64,000 nt of DNA from Rheum nobile (taxonomy: Eukaryota > Streptophyta > Magnoliopsida > Caryophyllales > Polygonaceae): assembly GCA_027886185.1 (NCBI GenBank), contig WOAB01000005.1:124001-188000 (forward strand). The letters run 5' to 3'. The position numbers and the translations under genes are program-made. Under the pieces are notes generated by a model. The model was given only the letters and a program-made list of their open reading frames with translations. It did no database searches and was not told where the DNA came from. Below, piece after piece: positions 44,131 to 56,587 of this stretch. Each line of letters begins with the position of its first letter. Position 1 is the first letter of the stretch.

Positions 44131-45890
44131 CATAAATAAAAAAGGTCAACAAGGGTAAAATTGATGTGATTGAAACCATCAATTTAGACTTGACGAAAGT
44201 TGAGAGATTAGTAATGGTTTGGAGTTGGTGCACCCCCTAGGGGACCAACATCACCAGATCTGTGAAGGAGCCCAAATCACGGTCAGATTTGGTAGTGGTA
44301 GACGGGTATTTTGATATTATTGTTGATGTGGTGTCGGGGGTTACCCGGTGGTGATGAGAGACGGGGTTATCTAGAGGTGGTTGGGGGTTGTCCGGTGATG
44401 TTGGGGATTGCCCAGAAAAAGGGTTACCAGTGGTGTCGGGGGTTACCCGGTGGTGGTGGCAGTCGCCAGTCGAGGTTGTCGATTGTGTTCTTCTCGCTGT
44501 CTCTCTCTAAGAAGAAGAGAGAGGTCCGAATATATGCTTCTAAAACAAATTGAAAAATATCTTGAACATATAAATTGATAATAAAAGTGATAATATGAGG
44601 TAATTGTTAATAACTTATTAAAATTTGGTTATCTTCAATATGATTAATATTAAGTTTAAAAATGTGATAGAGTGTTTTGGATAAAGGGGTAAACTGTTTT
44701 CATTTTCTTTCTTTTTTTCTTTCGGCCCCTGAGAGCGAGTGTAAAGAGAAGTAGAATTTAAATTTCTATTTATTAAATGTTTTGTAATAAGCGTATGCAG
44801 TACGCATCAAATATGTACTACATATTCAATTTTTAAATATTACCATGTTCTTCCTACATGAAGAAAAGAAGGGTTTGGTGGCCCCCGAAACATACTCCGG
44901 AAGTCCAAAACTTGATTTTCAATTTAGTTGTTTTCATTTATTTTGAATTTATAATCTTATTCCTGCTTGTAAAGCTAGCTTAGCAAGCAAGGATTATGTT
45001 GAATTATTGTTTTAATTAATTTGTATTCTAGCAGGAAGGCTTGCTTCTCAATCGAGATGAGGTGGAGAAAGATTGGAAGTCCAGTGAACGGAATCAAGAT
45101 TTTACCATGGATTGTGTCCCTCAGATCTTGAGAACAAGTATAATTGATGGTAATTTGGTGTTTGTCAGAGATTCGATGGGTTTGATTGGATGAAAACTCT
45201 GGGTTTGGCAACAAAAGCCATTGAGTTCGAGGAAGAAGAAAGTAATGTTGGGTGGCCATGGAAGGGGTCGCGTGAAGGTATAGTTGTCGATGCAAGGTTT
45301 AGATAGTGGAAGGGAAACAAAGTGGAGCGATTTTGGAAGTTAGGGTTATAGATTTGGGGCTTTGGGCCCATACGGTCGAGGAAGATTCGGACCGGGTGAC
45401 ACCAACAGAAGTCCGAACAAGATGATTCCGGCAACAATGGTGAGGTGGTTCAGGCGTCGATTCCGTCAAAGGAATTAGAAGGTGATTCAAGAAATTAACC
45501 CATCAGACTATAATATTAACTTTGTAAGTTTTCCACCTTCTGATTTATGAGGGGTTTCTTTTGCTATTTTGGGGCTTTCCTCTAGAAATTAATGGGGGTG
45601 AATCCACCTATTGTTGATGGAACTTCCATAAAAGTCCACTATTTTGTCTGTTAATGGGGGAGCTACATGCTCTATCGAGAATGGAGTAGAGTTTTAATTC
45701 ATTTTGTATTGGAGGTTTGTTGGTAATTGTTTTGGGGTCCTTCCTAAAAAGGACGTCCCTTAATAGTTTTTGAGGTTTAAGGTTTGTTGTTGTTCTTCTT
45801 GTTATTTGGAGGGAGTTTATCCCTTTGGTATGATGGGAGGTTTTTCCTTGCCTCTACATTAGAAACGATTTTCGTTGTTGTAGATCTTTT
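44131..45890. other. Intergenic DNA with a local G-rich duplication
   Basis: At 44329-44352 and 44432-44455 the sequence GTGGTGTCGGGGGTTACCCG is repeated about 103 bases apart, with related 'ggggttatctagaggtgg' words between. The rest is AT-rich (44520-44990) or mixed. No coding region is supported; the open frames on either strand lack recognisable motifs. Confidence 0.4.
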
Positions 45891-45892
45891 AT

Positions 45893-46086
45893 AGTTGGAG
45901 GTTTGCTCCTATGGTTGAGTGGGGGTTTTCCAAATGGTTTTTGGGGGTTTTTAGAGAGAAGGGAGAACCTTTTTCTGTAACTCCCAATGAACAAATGAAC
46001 ATTTCTGTACTTGGAGGTTTGCTCCTATGGTTGAGTGGGGGTTTCCCAAATGGTTTTTGGGGTTTTGGTTGAGAGAAGGGAGAATG
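45893..46086. repeat. Direct duplication upstream of MULE-2 transposase
   Basis: A segment of about 75 bases starting TTGGAGGTTTGCTCCTATGG and ending GAGAGAAGGGAGAA is present twice, at 45893-45966 and 46012-46084, with a few differences. The spacer includes 'caatgaacaaatgaacatttctgta'. The second copy runs into the transposase coding region. Confidence 0.8.
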
Positions 46087-46097
46087 ATGTGTGGGAC

Positions 46098-47996
46098 ATG
46101 GAACCACCGTACTTCTCACTTGGGTTGTTCGGCGAACCTATGGCTCCTGAACAACCTCATATACCAGGATTAGATTGTTTTGCTCGTAGTGGAATTTCGT
46201 CCGTAAGGTGGCAGGCTCTACCTAAGTTTGGGTTTCCGGCATTACACACACAACCGCAGTTTTATTATCCTACATTTGAAGAAGTGATTGTTTCGAAAGA
46301 TTATTCAGAGAAGTTTACCACGGGTGAAGTATTCGGCTCCAGAGATGATGCAATTAAATGGGCTAGACAAATTGCCTTTGATAATCACTTCTGTATCACT
46401 ATTGGTCGGGGTAGAAACTTTGGTGGAGGAAGCCTTCAAAAGTCATGGTTGTTGTGTGAAAAAAGCGGGAATTTACATTCCTAAAGATGAAAACAAAGTA
46501 AGACAAAGAACAAAGAGCAAAAAATGTGATTGTCCATTCAGATTGTTGTGTCAAGAAAAACCGAGGGACTCATATACAATCAAGGTAGTTGTTGGAACCC
46601 ACAACCATGTCATTGGTGATGACTTGTACGGGCATGCATCAACTGGTAGGATGACACCTGAGCAGAAGAAGTTGTGTAAGGTCATGACAGAAAATCATAA
46701 TAAACCATCAAAGATTACAACAACACTTAGCCAAGACCCGAACAACTGCACTAAAATGAAGCAAGTGTACAATGTCCGACATAGTGGGATGGAAAGAAAA
46801 ACCGTGGTCCAAGAGTTCTTCCATAAGTGCAAGGAGAACAACTACTTTATGGAGTATAGGTCGGATCCAACGACGAATAAGATCGCTGACATTTTCTTTG
46901 CCAGTCCAGATTCCATGAAACTCCTAAAGACATTTCCGTATGTCCTTTTGCTAGACTCCACATACAACACTAACAGGTTAGTATAACACATCTACATGCT
47001 ACATATACTTGTTGATATGTTTATTTATTATGCATGACACATCTACTTGTGCAGGTATGACTTGCCTTTCCTCGAAATAATAGGAGTCACGTCTACATGG
47101 AAGAACTATAATGTGGCGGGGGCGTTTCTACAGCATGAGAAAGAAGACAACTACGTATGGGCCGCACGACAACTTCTTGAAATGTGCAAAAAGTGTCAAG
47201 TAACACCGACATGCCTAGTGATAGATCGTGAAAAGGCCTTGATGAATGCGTTAGATACACTCTTTCCAAGTGCCAAGTCTATCCTCGGTAGGCGCCATGT
47301 GAAGAAGAACATAGAGGACCATGCTAGGAAGGAAATGAAGGATAAAAGCTTGGGTACAAGGTTTGCAAATGCATACTATAATTTATTCAAGCAAACAATT
47401 GTACCCGAGTACGAGATGGAATTGTGTAGAATTGAGTCAGAATGGAGGGTTTGGACATGTCTGACTCAATATGTAAGAAACAGCTGGCTGATCCCGTACA
47501 GGGAAAGACTCGTGTCAACTTGGACAGATATTGTTTTCACGCTTGAAACGTCAACGACAAACAGCTTAGTACATTGTCTAATCTGTACTGCATTTTGTAT
47601 TCACTCAATTGCTATATTTTGGGGGCTTTCTGTTATCTGCATAGCTTTCTGTATGATCAAACTTTAAACTCTTTTGTACTAAATATAGGGTTGAAGGAGC
47701 ACACTCTAGTTTGAAAGACTTCTTGACTACTCCACATGGCAGTCTAGACACGATGTTCGGTCAATATCATTCAAAGATGGGTAACCAAGTTAAGGAAATC
47801 AAGGGGACCTTCAACGAGAGTGCACAGAATATGATGACGCTTGTGATAGGGGCTGATGTTTTCAAGCTGTTGAAGTACAAAGTATCTAAGGTTGCACTTG
47901 ACCGTTTTGGAGACGATTGAGTTTGTCAGAAGTGCAAGACGAAGGTGAGGCTGAGGTGAAGCACAGAGTCGCGAGATCTTTGATGGATCAATTTTG
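46098..47996 (+). pseudogene. MULE-2 transposase (FAR1/MuDR type), lightly broken
   Basis: From MEPPYFSLG the protein has a FAR1-type DNA-binding region (about 46320-46640, ending CDCPFRLLCQEK and VGTHNHV). The catalytic core keeps all three acids: LLDSTYNTNR, CLVIDREKALMNAL and VEGAHSSLK, plus RRHVKKNI. Four faults are visible. A one-base frameshift lies in the A run near 46462-46470 (LLCEKSG then IYIPKDE). The intron-2 donor is CTTAG instead of GTTAG (about 47564). About 150 bases are deleted at 47904, removing the SWIM finger. The C-terminus is replaced at 47998. Intron 1 (78 bases) keeps GT-AG. Confidence 0.88.
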
Positions 47997-47997
47997 T

Positions 47998-48110
47998 ACG
48001 TGACGAACGGAATGAAACCGGCCGTGACAGAAGAAGCCAAACCGGCCGTGACGGACCACTATGTTCCACCCGTGACGGACAAAGACCCACAATCCGTCAT
48101 GGACAATGCT
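47998..48110. repeat. MULE-2 internal palindrome array
   Basis: Repeated CCGTGACRG and CCGTGACGGAC words occur straight after the truncated transposase, some matching GTCCGT-N-ACGGAC arms. Together with the arrays at 50098-50215 and 50560-50640 they bracket the PMD gene. Confidence 0.75.
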
Positions 48111-48419
48111 TCATAAACTACTTCACTTCTGTAATTCTAGCTCAAAGATCAAACTCTACCTCTTCTGTAATTCTCTTCTACCTCTTTTTGCCTCTATCTA
48201 GGACAATATAAATTTAATTTCGACCGCTAGATATTTGTGGAGATCCATTGCATCGACCGACAATTACCAACAAAGTACCAAATGTGTGATATAAAAGTTA
48301 TGGCAAAGACATCCAAATTAGTTTGATTATCATCATAAAACTAATCAAGAAACTACAATTCCATAAACCGTGCGACACTCCCTAAAATACAACCAAAATA
48401 CCAAATGAAAACCTATGCA

Positions 48420-50021
48420 TCTTAATATTCGTCATCCTCCTCATCATTGCCATGTTCGAAGGGTCTAAAGTCTTGAATGCAGTGTCGCACAGCTACGAGT
48501 CTGCATAGGGTTCCATCGGCTGGCATATGGCACAACGTCTCTGAAGCAAGGATTTTGTTCAAGACGAAAGCTAGGGAAGTATAGATAGATCCAAGCTTGT
48601 ACATAAATATGTTTTTATAAACATATCAACCTATACCTTAAATTTAATTAAATAATAGATAAAACAATATGCAACACAATTCTTACCAGCAACAACGTGT
48701 AGCAGGTCGACATCTGACGACATTCATGCCGTGAACATTCGCCCAATGATCGATACATGAATTCCAACGTGCCGGAACCCCAAGAAAGGTTGCGAGTGGC
48801 ATGAATGTAACTCACGTAGGTCAGATAAGGCATGGGCAACATGTGTTGGGACTTGTCGGGAAACAGGGTCGAGTCCATCAGGTACAATAGATAACCCGAC
48901 GCGATCTGCTCATCATCTAGCCCTGTGGTCAAGCAGTGATTCTTCAGGTTGTCTACACTGATCCCACGTGTAGCCATCTCGAGTGTCAAGGAAAAGAACT
49001 CCATTTCTCTCAACGCTTGTTCATTGTACAATTCTCTTTTTCCCTTGCAGCGATCCTGGATAGGAAGTCACATTCCCTGTCCATCAAGACGGAGCCCCAA
49101 AATCATGTAGACATCCAGGAGAGTGATCGTCATCTCTCCAAATGGAATATGAAATCAGTTGATCTCCGGCTGCCATCGCTCCACAAATGCAGAAATCAAT
49201 GGTTGATCTACATAAGTGTAGATCAGGTCCTGCAAATGTGTGATGCAGCTGTTTCGGGCAAGATGGCACCATGGAGAGCGATCGTCAAGCCTCCATTTCC
49301 TTAGCTACTCATGTCTATGCTGAAACGTTAGAGTTTCTCGCTCATACAAAAATAACATGTTAGATACAACAATAAATAGGGAAATAATTTAATAACAGCG
49401 TCAAGTTTTGATAACTTATGATGCCCTGATGAATGAAATATGGTGTGTGGGCAGTGAAGTTAAACAGCAGGTCTGAGATCTCTGGACCTCCCGGTACAGG
49501 TCATATCAACTTTGGATCGATAGCATCCCGACCTTCAGCCTGTCTAGCCTGCCTATGCTGTCTACCCTGCCTACGCTGTCTAGGAGCAGCCGGTTCCTCG
49601 AAGCTAGGCTGTTGAGCGGGCCAAACTCCTTGCTCACTCATATCTCCTGGCCACATGGGCCAACCACTAGGCTGCTCAGGTGGAGGAGGTACATACCATG
49701 TCGGATCCTATAACACAAATTATTAGAAACAATATTAAATAATCGACAAATTATTCTCTAAGCATATGTATAGTTACTTACCACATCTGGGTTGTTCTGG
49801 TATATAGGTGGATCGTTGAACGCCATGGTGTCGAGTGGCAGGTCTGCATATACCGGTACAGTCGGGTCATGGACCGTACTCGGTCCTGCTTCGTCGCCTT
49901 TTTTGGATTTCTTATGCTGCCTCCTTCGATATACTATACGATCCTCTTCTTGTTCTTGTTCTTGTCCCTCACGGACAACGTTCCACCTTTTGTGACGGGC
50001 AGATCTTGTTTGGTTTTCCAT
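48420..50021 (-). pseudogene. Plant mobile domain (PMD/MAIN-like) gene carried by MULE-2
   Basis: Exon 1 (50021-49782) encodes MENQTRSARHKRWN and ends GATGTG before GTAAGT. Exon 2 starts at 49707 after a TATAG acceptor and gives DPTWYVPPPPEQP with RQ-rich repeats. It continues to PVPGGPEISDLL, LISAFVERWQPEIN, FHIPFGEMTITLLDVYMILG, then YLLYLMDSTLFPDKS and NLSWGSGTLEFMYRSL. These are the hallmarks of the plant mobile domain. A donor follows CYTLLL near 48690, and a last exon (about 48604-48422) ends in an acidic EEDDEY. In-frame stops at 49501-49503, 49154-49156 and 49068-49070, plus one near 49313, disable it. PMD genes are known both as host genes (MAIN, MAIL1) and inside transposons. Confidence 0.83.
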
Positions 50022-50097
50022 CTATAACATGAAAAAACAAGACTTTAGAGGGAGCAACAACAACAACATGAACAACAACAACAACACACATACAAGA

Positions 50098-50678
50098 GCT
50101 ATCCGTGACAGCTTGGCCAGATCCGTCCGTGACGGATCAACAATGTCAGTCCATCACGGATCAACATATGTCGTCCGTCACAGATCCACAGAACCCGTCC
50201 GTCACGGACGGATTGTTCCCCTTCAACCCCAAGAAAATTTTCAAGATCCAAGCAATCTTCAACTGAATAATTTCGAACAACATTTGTCCAGATCCAAGCA
50301 ATTTTTCAGTTTCAAACAACATTTATACAAGTAAATTCAGCATTGAACACTTAAACCCTAAAACTTAATTCATCCAAAAATTTAAAATAACATTCAATAA
50401 TTTCAAAACCATTAAACTAAGCCAAGAAGATAGATTTAACTAACCTGATTCGTAATGGACGTGACAAATGGAAAGGAAGAGATCGCAGAGGACGAATGGA
50501 ATGGAGGAGAGAGCGAAAGGGTTCGAATGGAATGCTTTCAGTAAAATGACAAAGGGGACGAAGTTGATCCGTCTGTGACGCGCGGATTGCTTATGTCCGT
50601 CACGAACGGATATACTTGGTGCGTCACGGGCGAAGCAGTGCGGTAAATAGCAATTTACCCAGTGCGTGAAATAGCAAG
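50098..50678. repeat. MULE-2 right subterminal arrays and TIR
   Basis: 50098-50215 holds several GTCCGT-N-ACGGAC variants. 50216-50559 is AT-rich with CAAC repeats just before (50050-50085) and no gene. 50560-50640 repeats the motif again. The terminus CTTGCTATTTCACGCACTGG (read inward) ends at 50678. Confidence 0.82.
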
Positions 50679-53130
50679 TTAATGTGATTTCTTACATATA
50701 AATAAATAAATTAAAGGAAATTTTAATATAATGTGACTAATTAAATAGAAAATTAAAAAACAATATTTAAAAAATATCTAATATATTCTATCTTATATAA
50801 ATATCATGATCAAATGTAAATAATCTATATGTCAAAAAGAAAATCAGGATTATATCTAAAATATTTATATAATAATAAAAAAATAATAGAAGAAAATATA
50901 ATTTAGGGATGTGACACAATGTGGAGTAGACATGTGACAATAAATGATGCAGCGTAATGCCAAAACGACAAGTGGTATTAATTAGGTTTTTCTTTATGTT
51001 TATATAGTAGATTAAACACTAAAGGTTCAAACCAATCATATAAATGTTTAACATTAGAAATTTAGAAATATATAGGTATGAGAACTTAGCTAAAAGATAT
51101 AATAATATATTGTCCCTTAATAGTTAATACTATCTAAATTAATTTTGAAATAATATTGTTCCACAAACAATAAATATCTACTTATTTTTTGTGTGATATT
51201 TGAATACAATTAATTAAAGCAACATTAAATCCTAGTGTATATAATTTATTATTTAGCTGAGATATTTATGATTAGACTGAATTTCAAATCTAGAAAAAAA
51301 ATAAAAATAACAAAAATAGTTGATTTAAATATTGTACTAACAAAAACATATTAATTTAAAAAAATGCATGAATTTTGATATGGTTTTACATGTGACAGTT
51401 TTAATGAGGGGTGTCATGTGATGTAGTTAGGTTGTAGTTTAATTTATATATAGTATTTTATAAATAGAAAAGAGGAATTACACCATGAGAGCATGGTAGG
51501 GAGAAGATCCATAAATCTAGAACACCAAAAGTTATTATCATATCTAAATTTACAAGAGTCAAAACTAAACAACACCAAATTACATGCTCACGATTAAAAT
51601 GGTGTTGTTGCAAACTTTCTCTAGTTTATGGTTTTAGGGAGTCTGACACGTTGAATAAAGCATTTATAATTAGAATATAGTAATGAAAAACCTAGCATTG
51701 TAGTGAAAAGATAATACCGAATAAAAACTTTATCTTTAAATATACAAAATTATTTTGCTGATTATATATAATATTCTTTTAATATTTTCTTTCCTAATAA
51801 GTTACTCAAACGTGTTGCATAATGTTTTGTGAATACAACTCTATCGACCATTGAATTCTAGTGCTGATTATTTTGCTTCAAAATCGATTCTCATTGTAGG
51901 AACATTATCATAACAAATTCAGAGTATGAGAAAAACTACAACACAGACTCCTTAGTAGATGTTTGCATTTACATCTTGAGTTCTCTTCAATCATTCGTTT
52001 AAATTCAATTCTCGTTGTAAGAATAATTTTGTTATGACAATTTTATTTTCTTCGTTCAATTCAAAAAAAATTGTGAACCTATTATTCTAGTCGGTCTATA
52101 GATTATAAGTTGAAAATGGTCTGAACGAAATACGTTATATTTTTGGAAAAAAAAAGTTCTTTTATTATAAGTTTTGAGATTTAGCAGAACCATGTGTTAC
52201 TTGCTCTATTACTCAATGTGTGTATCATCCGTTTTGTTGTTGTATTTGATATGTTGGAATCACATTTAAGTGTCCATTTTGACCAATACAAAATTGATTC
52301 TTTCTATTTACCGAATGCAATGTAAAGTCTATAGTTCGCTAGATTTTGCTTTTTTGCATCATCACATACTGTGTACCTTATAAAATCTCACCATGAGTTT
52401 CAACTTCTTCAAATAAAGATCTAGAACTCGTGGAGTCTCCATATGAAGAAAACTCAAATGGAGTTTTGCTCGTTATATTTTGTAGAAAAAGACACATGCA
52501 ATTCAGTCCATTTTTTTAATTTGTAATCTTTTGTAATTTATTTGTAATATTTATAATTGATTTGTAATCTTGCTAATTGACTTGTAATCTTCCTAATTGA
52601 TTGATTTGTAATCTTTCAGATTTATTTGTATTTAAATAAGGAAAGATTGGTAATAGGTTTAGAATAGAAATTTTAAAATAGAACTAAATTTATTTAAAAA
52701 AATGAAAAAAATGAGAAAATAACATGTGACAAATTGAATGTAGGAGCGCCATATGACATTAGTATATTTTGCTTTAATATATATAGTAGATTTGAGGTTT
52801 AAAAAGTGCAAAATATTAAGAAAATGACACGTGGCTATTTATTGTAGGGTGCCATGTGACAAAAGGAAGTATGACATAGAGAAGTTTTGTTTTAGTAAAC
52901 ATATAGTAGATTAATTGAAAATTTATAGTATTTGATTTCAAATTTTATTATAATTATCAATTATTACTCCAATATAACTTTTAAATGAATTAATAAAGAA
53001 AAGTATTATATCAAGATAAACTAAGTCATATCAATCAAATTATAAACATTTATCTAAGGCTTGAAATTGAAAACAAATATATAAAGTATTAATAAAGGAA
53101 AGTAGTACATCAATATATACTCAATCATAT
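50679..53130. repeat. AT-rich region with four degenerate repeat copies
   Basis: No gene seen. Four partial copies of one pattern occur near 50905-51015, 51385-51465, 52725-52800 and 52822-52915. Each has (C)ACATGTGAC-like words, then TGCCATGTGAC or a variant, then a T-rich run ending TATATAGTAGAT or TATATAGTATTT. Direct 'tgatttgtaatctt' repeats are at 52515-52615. The family could be a Helitron or other short element; not decided. Confidence 0.5.
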
Positions 53131-53760
53131 CCTTACCCGTTTCCCTGTTATTTTTGGGAGGTAACACCCAATTTCTTCTTTCACCTCTAACCTTCTTTGT
53201 ACTCACCTCTACTACTTGTTCATGTAGTTAGCCACCAAGTTCCCACCCCCTCCCCCATGCTCCTCATTGACTCAACCCTGGATCCTCCCTCTCCTCATCT
53301 TCCCACAACAACCGCCATCTTCGTCCCATATCCAATTCCCTTCTGTCGGATCTCGACCACTTGGAATTCCTGAACCAACAACCAAAAATCCACTGCTCTC
53401 ACCTCCCACATCCCTTTCTCCTCCGACGCTTTTTCCCCTCCCAGTACAACTCTCATGGAACTGCCTTCAACCACCATATCCATGGGATCCACGAATTGGG
53501 AAAGGGTTAGAAATGAAATTGACTACGAAGACTTGCGGGTGGATTTCACTGCATCCAAATGACAAATTGGGAGAATAAGAAGACTTGGGAAGGGATTTGA
53601 GATGCAATTGACATGTTGGGGAAGTAAAAAACCTATATTTCATATTTTGGGGATCGTTTGATTTCGTTCCTTTGTTTTAAAACCAAACATATATTTTTTC
53701 CACTCCATTATTCAATCCGTTTCCGTTTCTCATTACTTAACCAAACAGACTCTTAGTCTC
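53131..53760. other. C-rich unassigned DNA with a MITE-like right end
   Basis: 53210-53580 is pyrimidine-rich. It has overlapping open frames on both strands but no motif, so no gene is called. At 53645-53758 a short segment starts GGGGATCGTTTGATTTCGTT and ends TTAACCAAACAGACTCTTA. It resembles the loosely inverted ends of a small plant MITE. Confidence 0.4.
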
Positions 53761-53799
53761 TACTCTGTCAAGTTTATTAGTTCATTTTGCCGACGTGGC

Positions 53800-54165
53800 T
53801 CTTCTTTCAACTTGGTATAAATACTTTATCGTGTAATTGAAAACCCTAAGTCAAAAGGAATAAGGTTTCCACTCAAATTATCTCTCTATCTTCTCTCTCG
53901 GTACTCGAAGCTTCATTCATCTGTAATCACATAATTAAAAATGATTGATTTGTAGAATATTCAACTCTCTACTTGGTATTAGAGCTCTGATTGAGTTTTC
54001 AGAGATAAAGAAGGGGTTCAGCTAGACAATCAATGAAGCGGATGGTTGAAGGAAGTGGAAGATATCAAACCCAAAAAACAACGCATATGTGATCGCTCTT
54101 AGTATCGCAAAACAAGGAGATCCACTATTTTGACAAATTCATACCATCTAGATAGACCTGTAAAC
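53800..54165 (+). mobile_element. Ty1/copia LTR end and primer site
   Basis: A TATA candidate (GGTATAAATACTT, 53814-53826) and a leader precede TTGGTATTAGAGCTC (53973-53987). That is the copia-type primer site for initiator tRNA-Met with one change. A short ATG frame follows at 54032 and soon stops. The LTR start was not found. The rest of this element resumes at about 63600. Confidence 0.6.
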
Positions 54166-54185
54166 TAGGTCGGACGGGTTGGTTT

Positions 54186-56570
54186 TGTGATACCCCGTAT
54201 TTTTTGTAAGCTATTTCTGGAATTTTGGGATTTTTTTCGAGTACCCGTTATGTACGTCGGATTTAATTCAGAAAGTTGGAGATATTCTGTAATGTGCTTT
54301 GTATCTGTAATATTTTTCTCAGTGAAATAAAATACAGACGACGTGCTTTGGATTTTAATACTCGTTCGCGTACGATAATTTTATCCCGGGTTAATATCGT
54401 TTTCGTCTAAGAGCTGAGGAGGCGGCAAAGCCACAGGGGCGGCGACCGCCGCATTTATGGCGGCGCCCGTCGTCGCCAGGCTCGAGGAGCAGGATGGGTC
54501 TTCTCCTAGCTGGGGACGCCATGCCTATGACGGGACCCGCCGTCGTTGTTGTCCGGAGGTCCTTGCCCGAAGGTCGCCGGCATGGCTCTGGCAGCGCCGG
54601 AGTAGCTCTTCGTAGGGCCATCATTGTGTTTCCGGTGCTTTGGCTATAAAAGGAGGTGTTTGGGAGGGGTTTTTGAGCTCAATCCACAGCCCAAGCTCTC
54701 CCAAATTCTTGCCTCACCGGAGTTGTGCCTCGCCGGATTTCTGAAGCTTTCGCCGGAGGTCGTTTAGTGGTGTTTCCAGAGTGCCTTTGTGAAGCTTTTG
54801 GTAGCCTTGGAGGTTAGAAACCAAAGCAAGTCGAAGGAGGCCGAGTCGCTCGTGTTTTGGGTGAGTTTTCTCGCCGCTTCTGTCGTCTGAGTTCTTCACG
54901 GCGACCGCCGTGATGAATTGCGGCGACCGCTGCCAAGAACGGCGACCGCCGCCAGTGTCCAGAATGCCTTTTTGGGCTTTTGGCTTTGGTGGTCGTCGTT
55001 GTGGCGTCGTTCCTTTCGTTTTCTTTCGTCGTTTTTAGATTCGTACTGTGGTTATGTCGGATCTAACTTAGGGTTCCTTTTATGGGTCGACTCGAAGGTC
55101 GTTGTGTTGTCGGAGCTATGCCCGTGTCGAGCCCGGAATCTCGTCATTGTTGTTAGGCTTGTTTCTATTCTGCGGATTAAGGCAAGTGGCGGTTCGCTCT
55201 TGCTCATCGTTCCATATTTACATTAATTATCAATTGTTTATCTGAGTAATTAATTTGGAATGATTACTGTGTTTATCTGGAATTGGTTTTATAAACTGTT
55301 TTGGAAACTGTAATAATGATATTAATAGGTTGTATATCTGTTAGAACAACGCTATTATTTATGTTCGCCTTGAGGGCATTTATGTGGATTTATCCTGAAC
55401 TATTGTTGTGCTTGAACTGTTAGTTAGCATGAGTATTCGTAGGAACGCCTGGATTCTGAGAGGTCCATTCGTTTCTTTATAACTGTTAAGGGCGAGCAAG
55501 ACCCTATGATAGTAGAAGCTTGGACTCTGTGAGGTTCATTCCTTCGATATAAGTCCAGAGGCTTGGATTCTGTGAGGTCCATTCCTTAGTTGTATGTCCT
55601 GCGTGACAGAGCATATGTTTAAAAGCTTATAATGTAATGTGGGTTTTGGAATTTAATAAGATAAAGTGCCCGAGTGCACATAATTAATATACCTTTGGCG
55701 AGTAGTGCAACTAAGTAAATAGTGCAGCTAGGAAAGCTCGTCTCGACTTTTGGTCAGAGTACGTTCTCTTTCCAATCTGGATTCGCTGTAAGCGGTGAGG
55801 TTGGTCGTGAATCGAAACATCTAAGTCAGCTTTTAAATCACTGATGTCTGATTCTTTAAACGTTCCAGATTTGTCATATTTCCTTAAAGACTCAATCTCT
55901 TGGAGTCTCTTTTCGGGTCGATTTCTGTGAAGATTCAGTCTTCCAGAATCTTCTCTTGTGCATACCTCTTGTTTATTCCAGTAGGAGTATAATGGTTGAC
56001 TATCGTCATCGGTTATTATTCGAGAAGCGATGAGTCTAACCTAATACGACTGCTTCGAACCACTCTGCTTTGTACCCTTGCATAGTCTATTCAGTAGACT
56101 AACCAACCGCAATTGTTCTCTGCATGGTTGGCTGGTGTCATCCGTTCGATTCGGCACATCAGATAGAGCGAAGATATGAGGAGACTAGATTGACTATGAA
56201 GACGACGGTTGTTTTTGGATGTTTTTAATAATTTCTTTTAATCAAGTTGAGATCCTTGGGAGATGATCATTGTGGTCAAGATCCTTGTTTGTAATATATT
56301 TAAAAGACTTCCGTTGTACCTTGTTTAAAGACTTCCGTTGTACCTTGTTTAAAGACTTCCGTTGTACTTTGTTAAACTCTGTGTTTGTCCTATTCGGGAT
56401 TGGGATGTAATCCCGGGACTCATGTTTTATATGAATAAAGTTATCATTTTGTATCATTGTATTTCATGGTTTGTATTCAAACGGTAAAGCCTTGGGTGAC
56501 CTTGGTAAGGAACACTGGGGTCACTGGCGGTAATACCTTTCCAAATGGGTTCAGATTTGGGGGTGTTACA
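54186..56570 (+). repeat. Tekay-C 5' LTR
   Basis: It runs TGTGATACCCC to GGGGGTGTTACA, 2385 bases. TATA box 54644-54653. CGGCGACCGCCG-type units lie upstream (54436-54480, 54534-54550) and downstream (54896-54955). A 24-base unit (AAAGACTTCCGTTGTACCTT plus four) is present three times at 56301-56374. Confidence 0.95.
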
Positions 56571-56574
56571 GTTG

Positions 56575-56587
56575 TGGTATCAGAGCC
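56575..56587 (+). other. Tekay-C primer-binding site
   Basis: TGGTATCAGAGCC, identical to the Tekay-A site, four bases after the LTR. Confidence 0.92.

Larger units (their letters stand above)
46098..50678 (+). mobile_element. MULE-2 with transposase and captured PMD gene
   Basis: Contents in order: transposase exon 1 (46098-46976), intron (46977-47054), exon 2 (47055-47570), exon 3 (47690-47996), palindrome array (47998-48110), PMD pseudogene on the minus strand (48420-50021), palindrome arrays (50098-50215, 50560-50640) and the terminal TGCGTGAAATAGCAAG (50663-50678). The right terminus matches MULE-1. No left inverted terminus was found, so that end is deleted or too diverged, and the left limit given is just the first codon. 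Confidence 0.75.

Noticed and set aside
45165..45490. Minus-strand open frames before MULE-2
   Set aside because: Several short overlapping frames without motifs; likely chance.
48936..49304. Plus-strand open frame over the PMD region
   Set aside because: It is a shadow of the minus-strand plant mobile domain, whose motifs are clear.
53267..53578. Open frame of 103 codons
   Set aside because: Proline-rich by composition, overlapped by a frame on the other strand, with no recognisable domain or introns.
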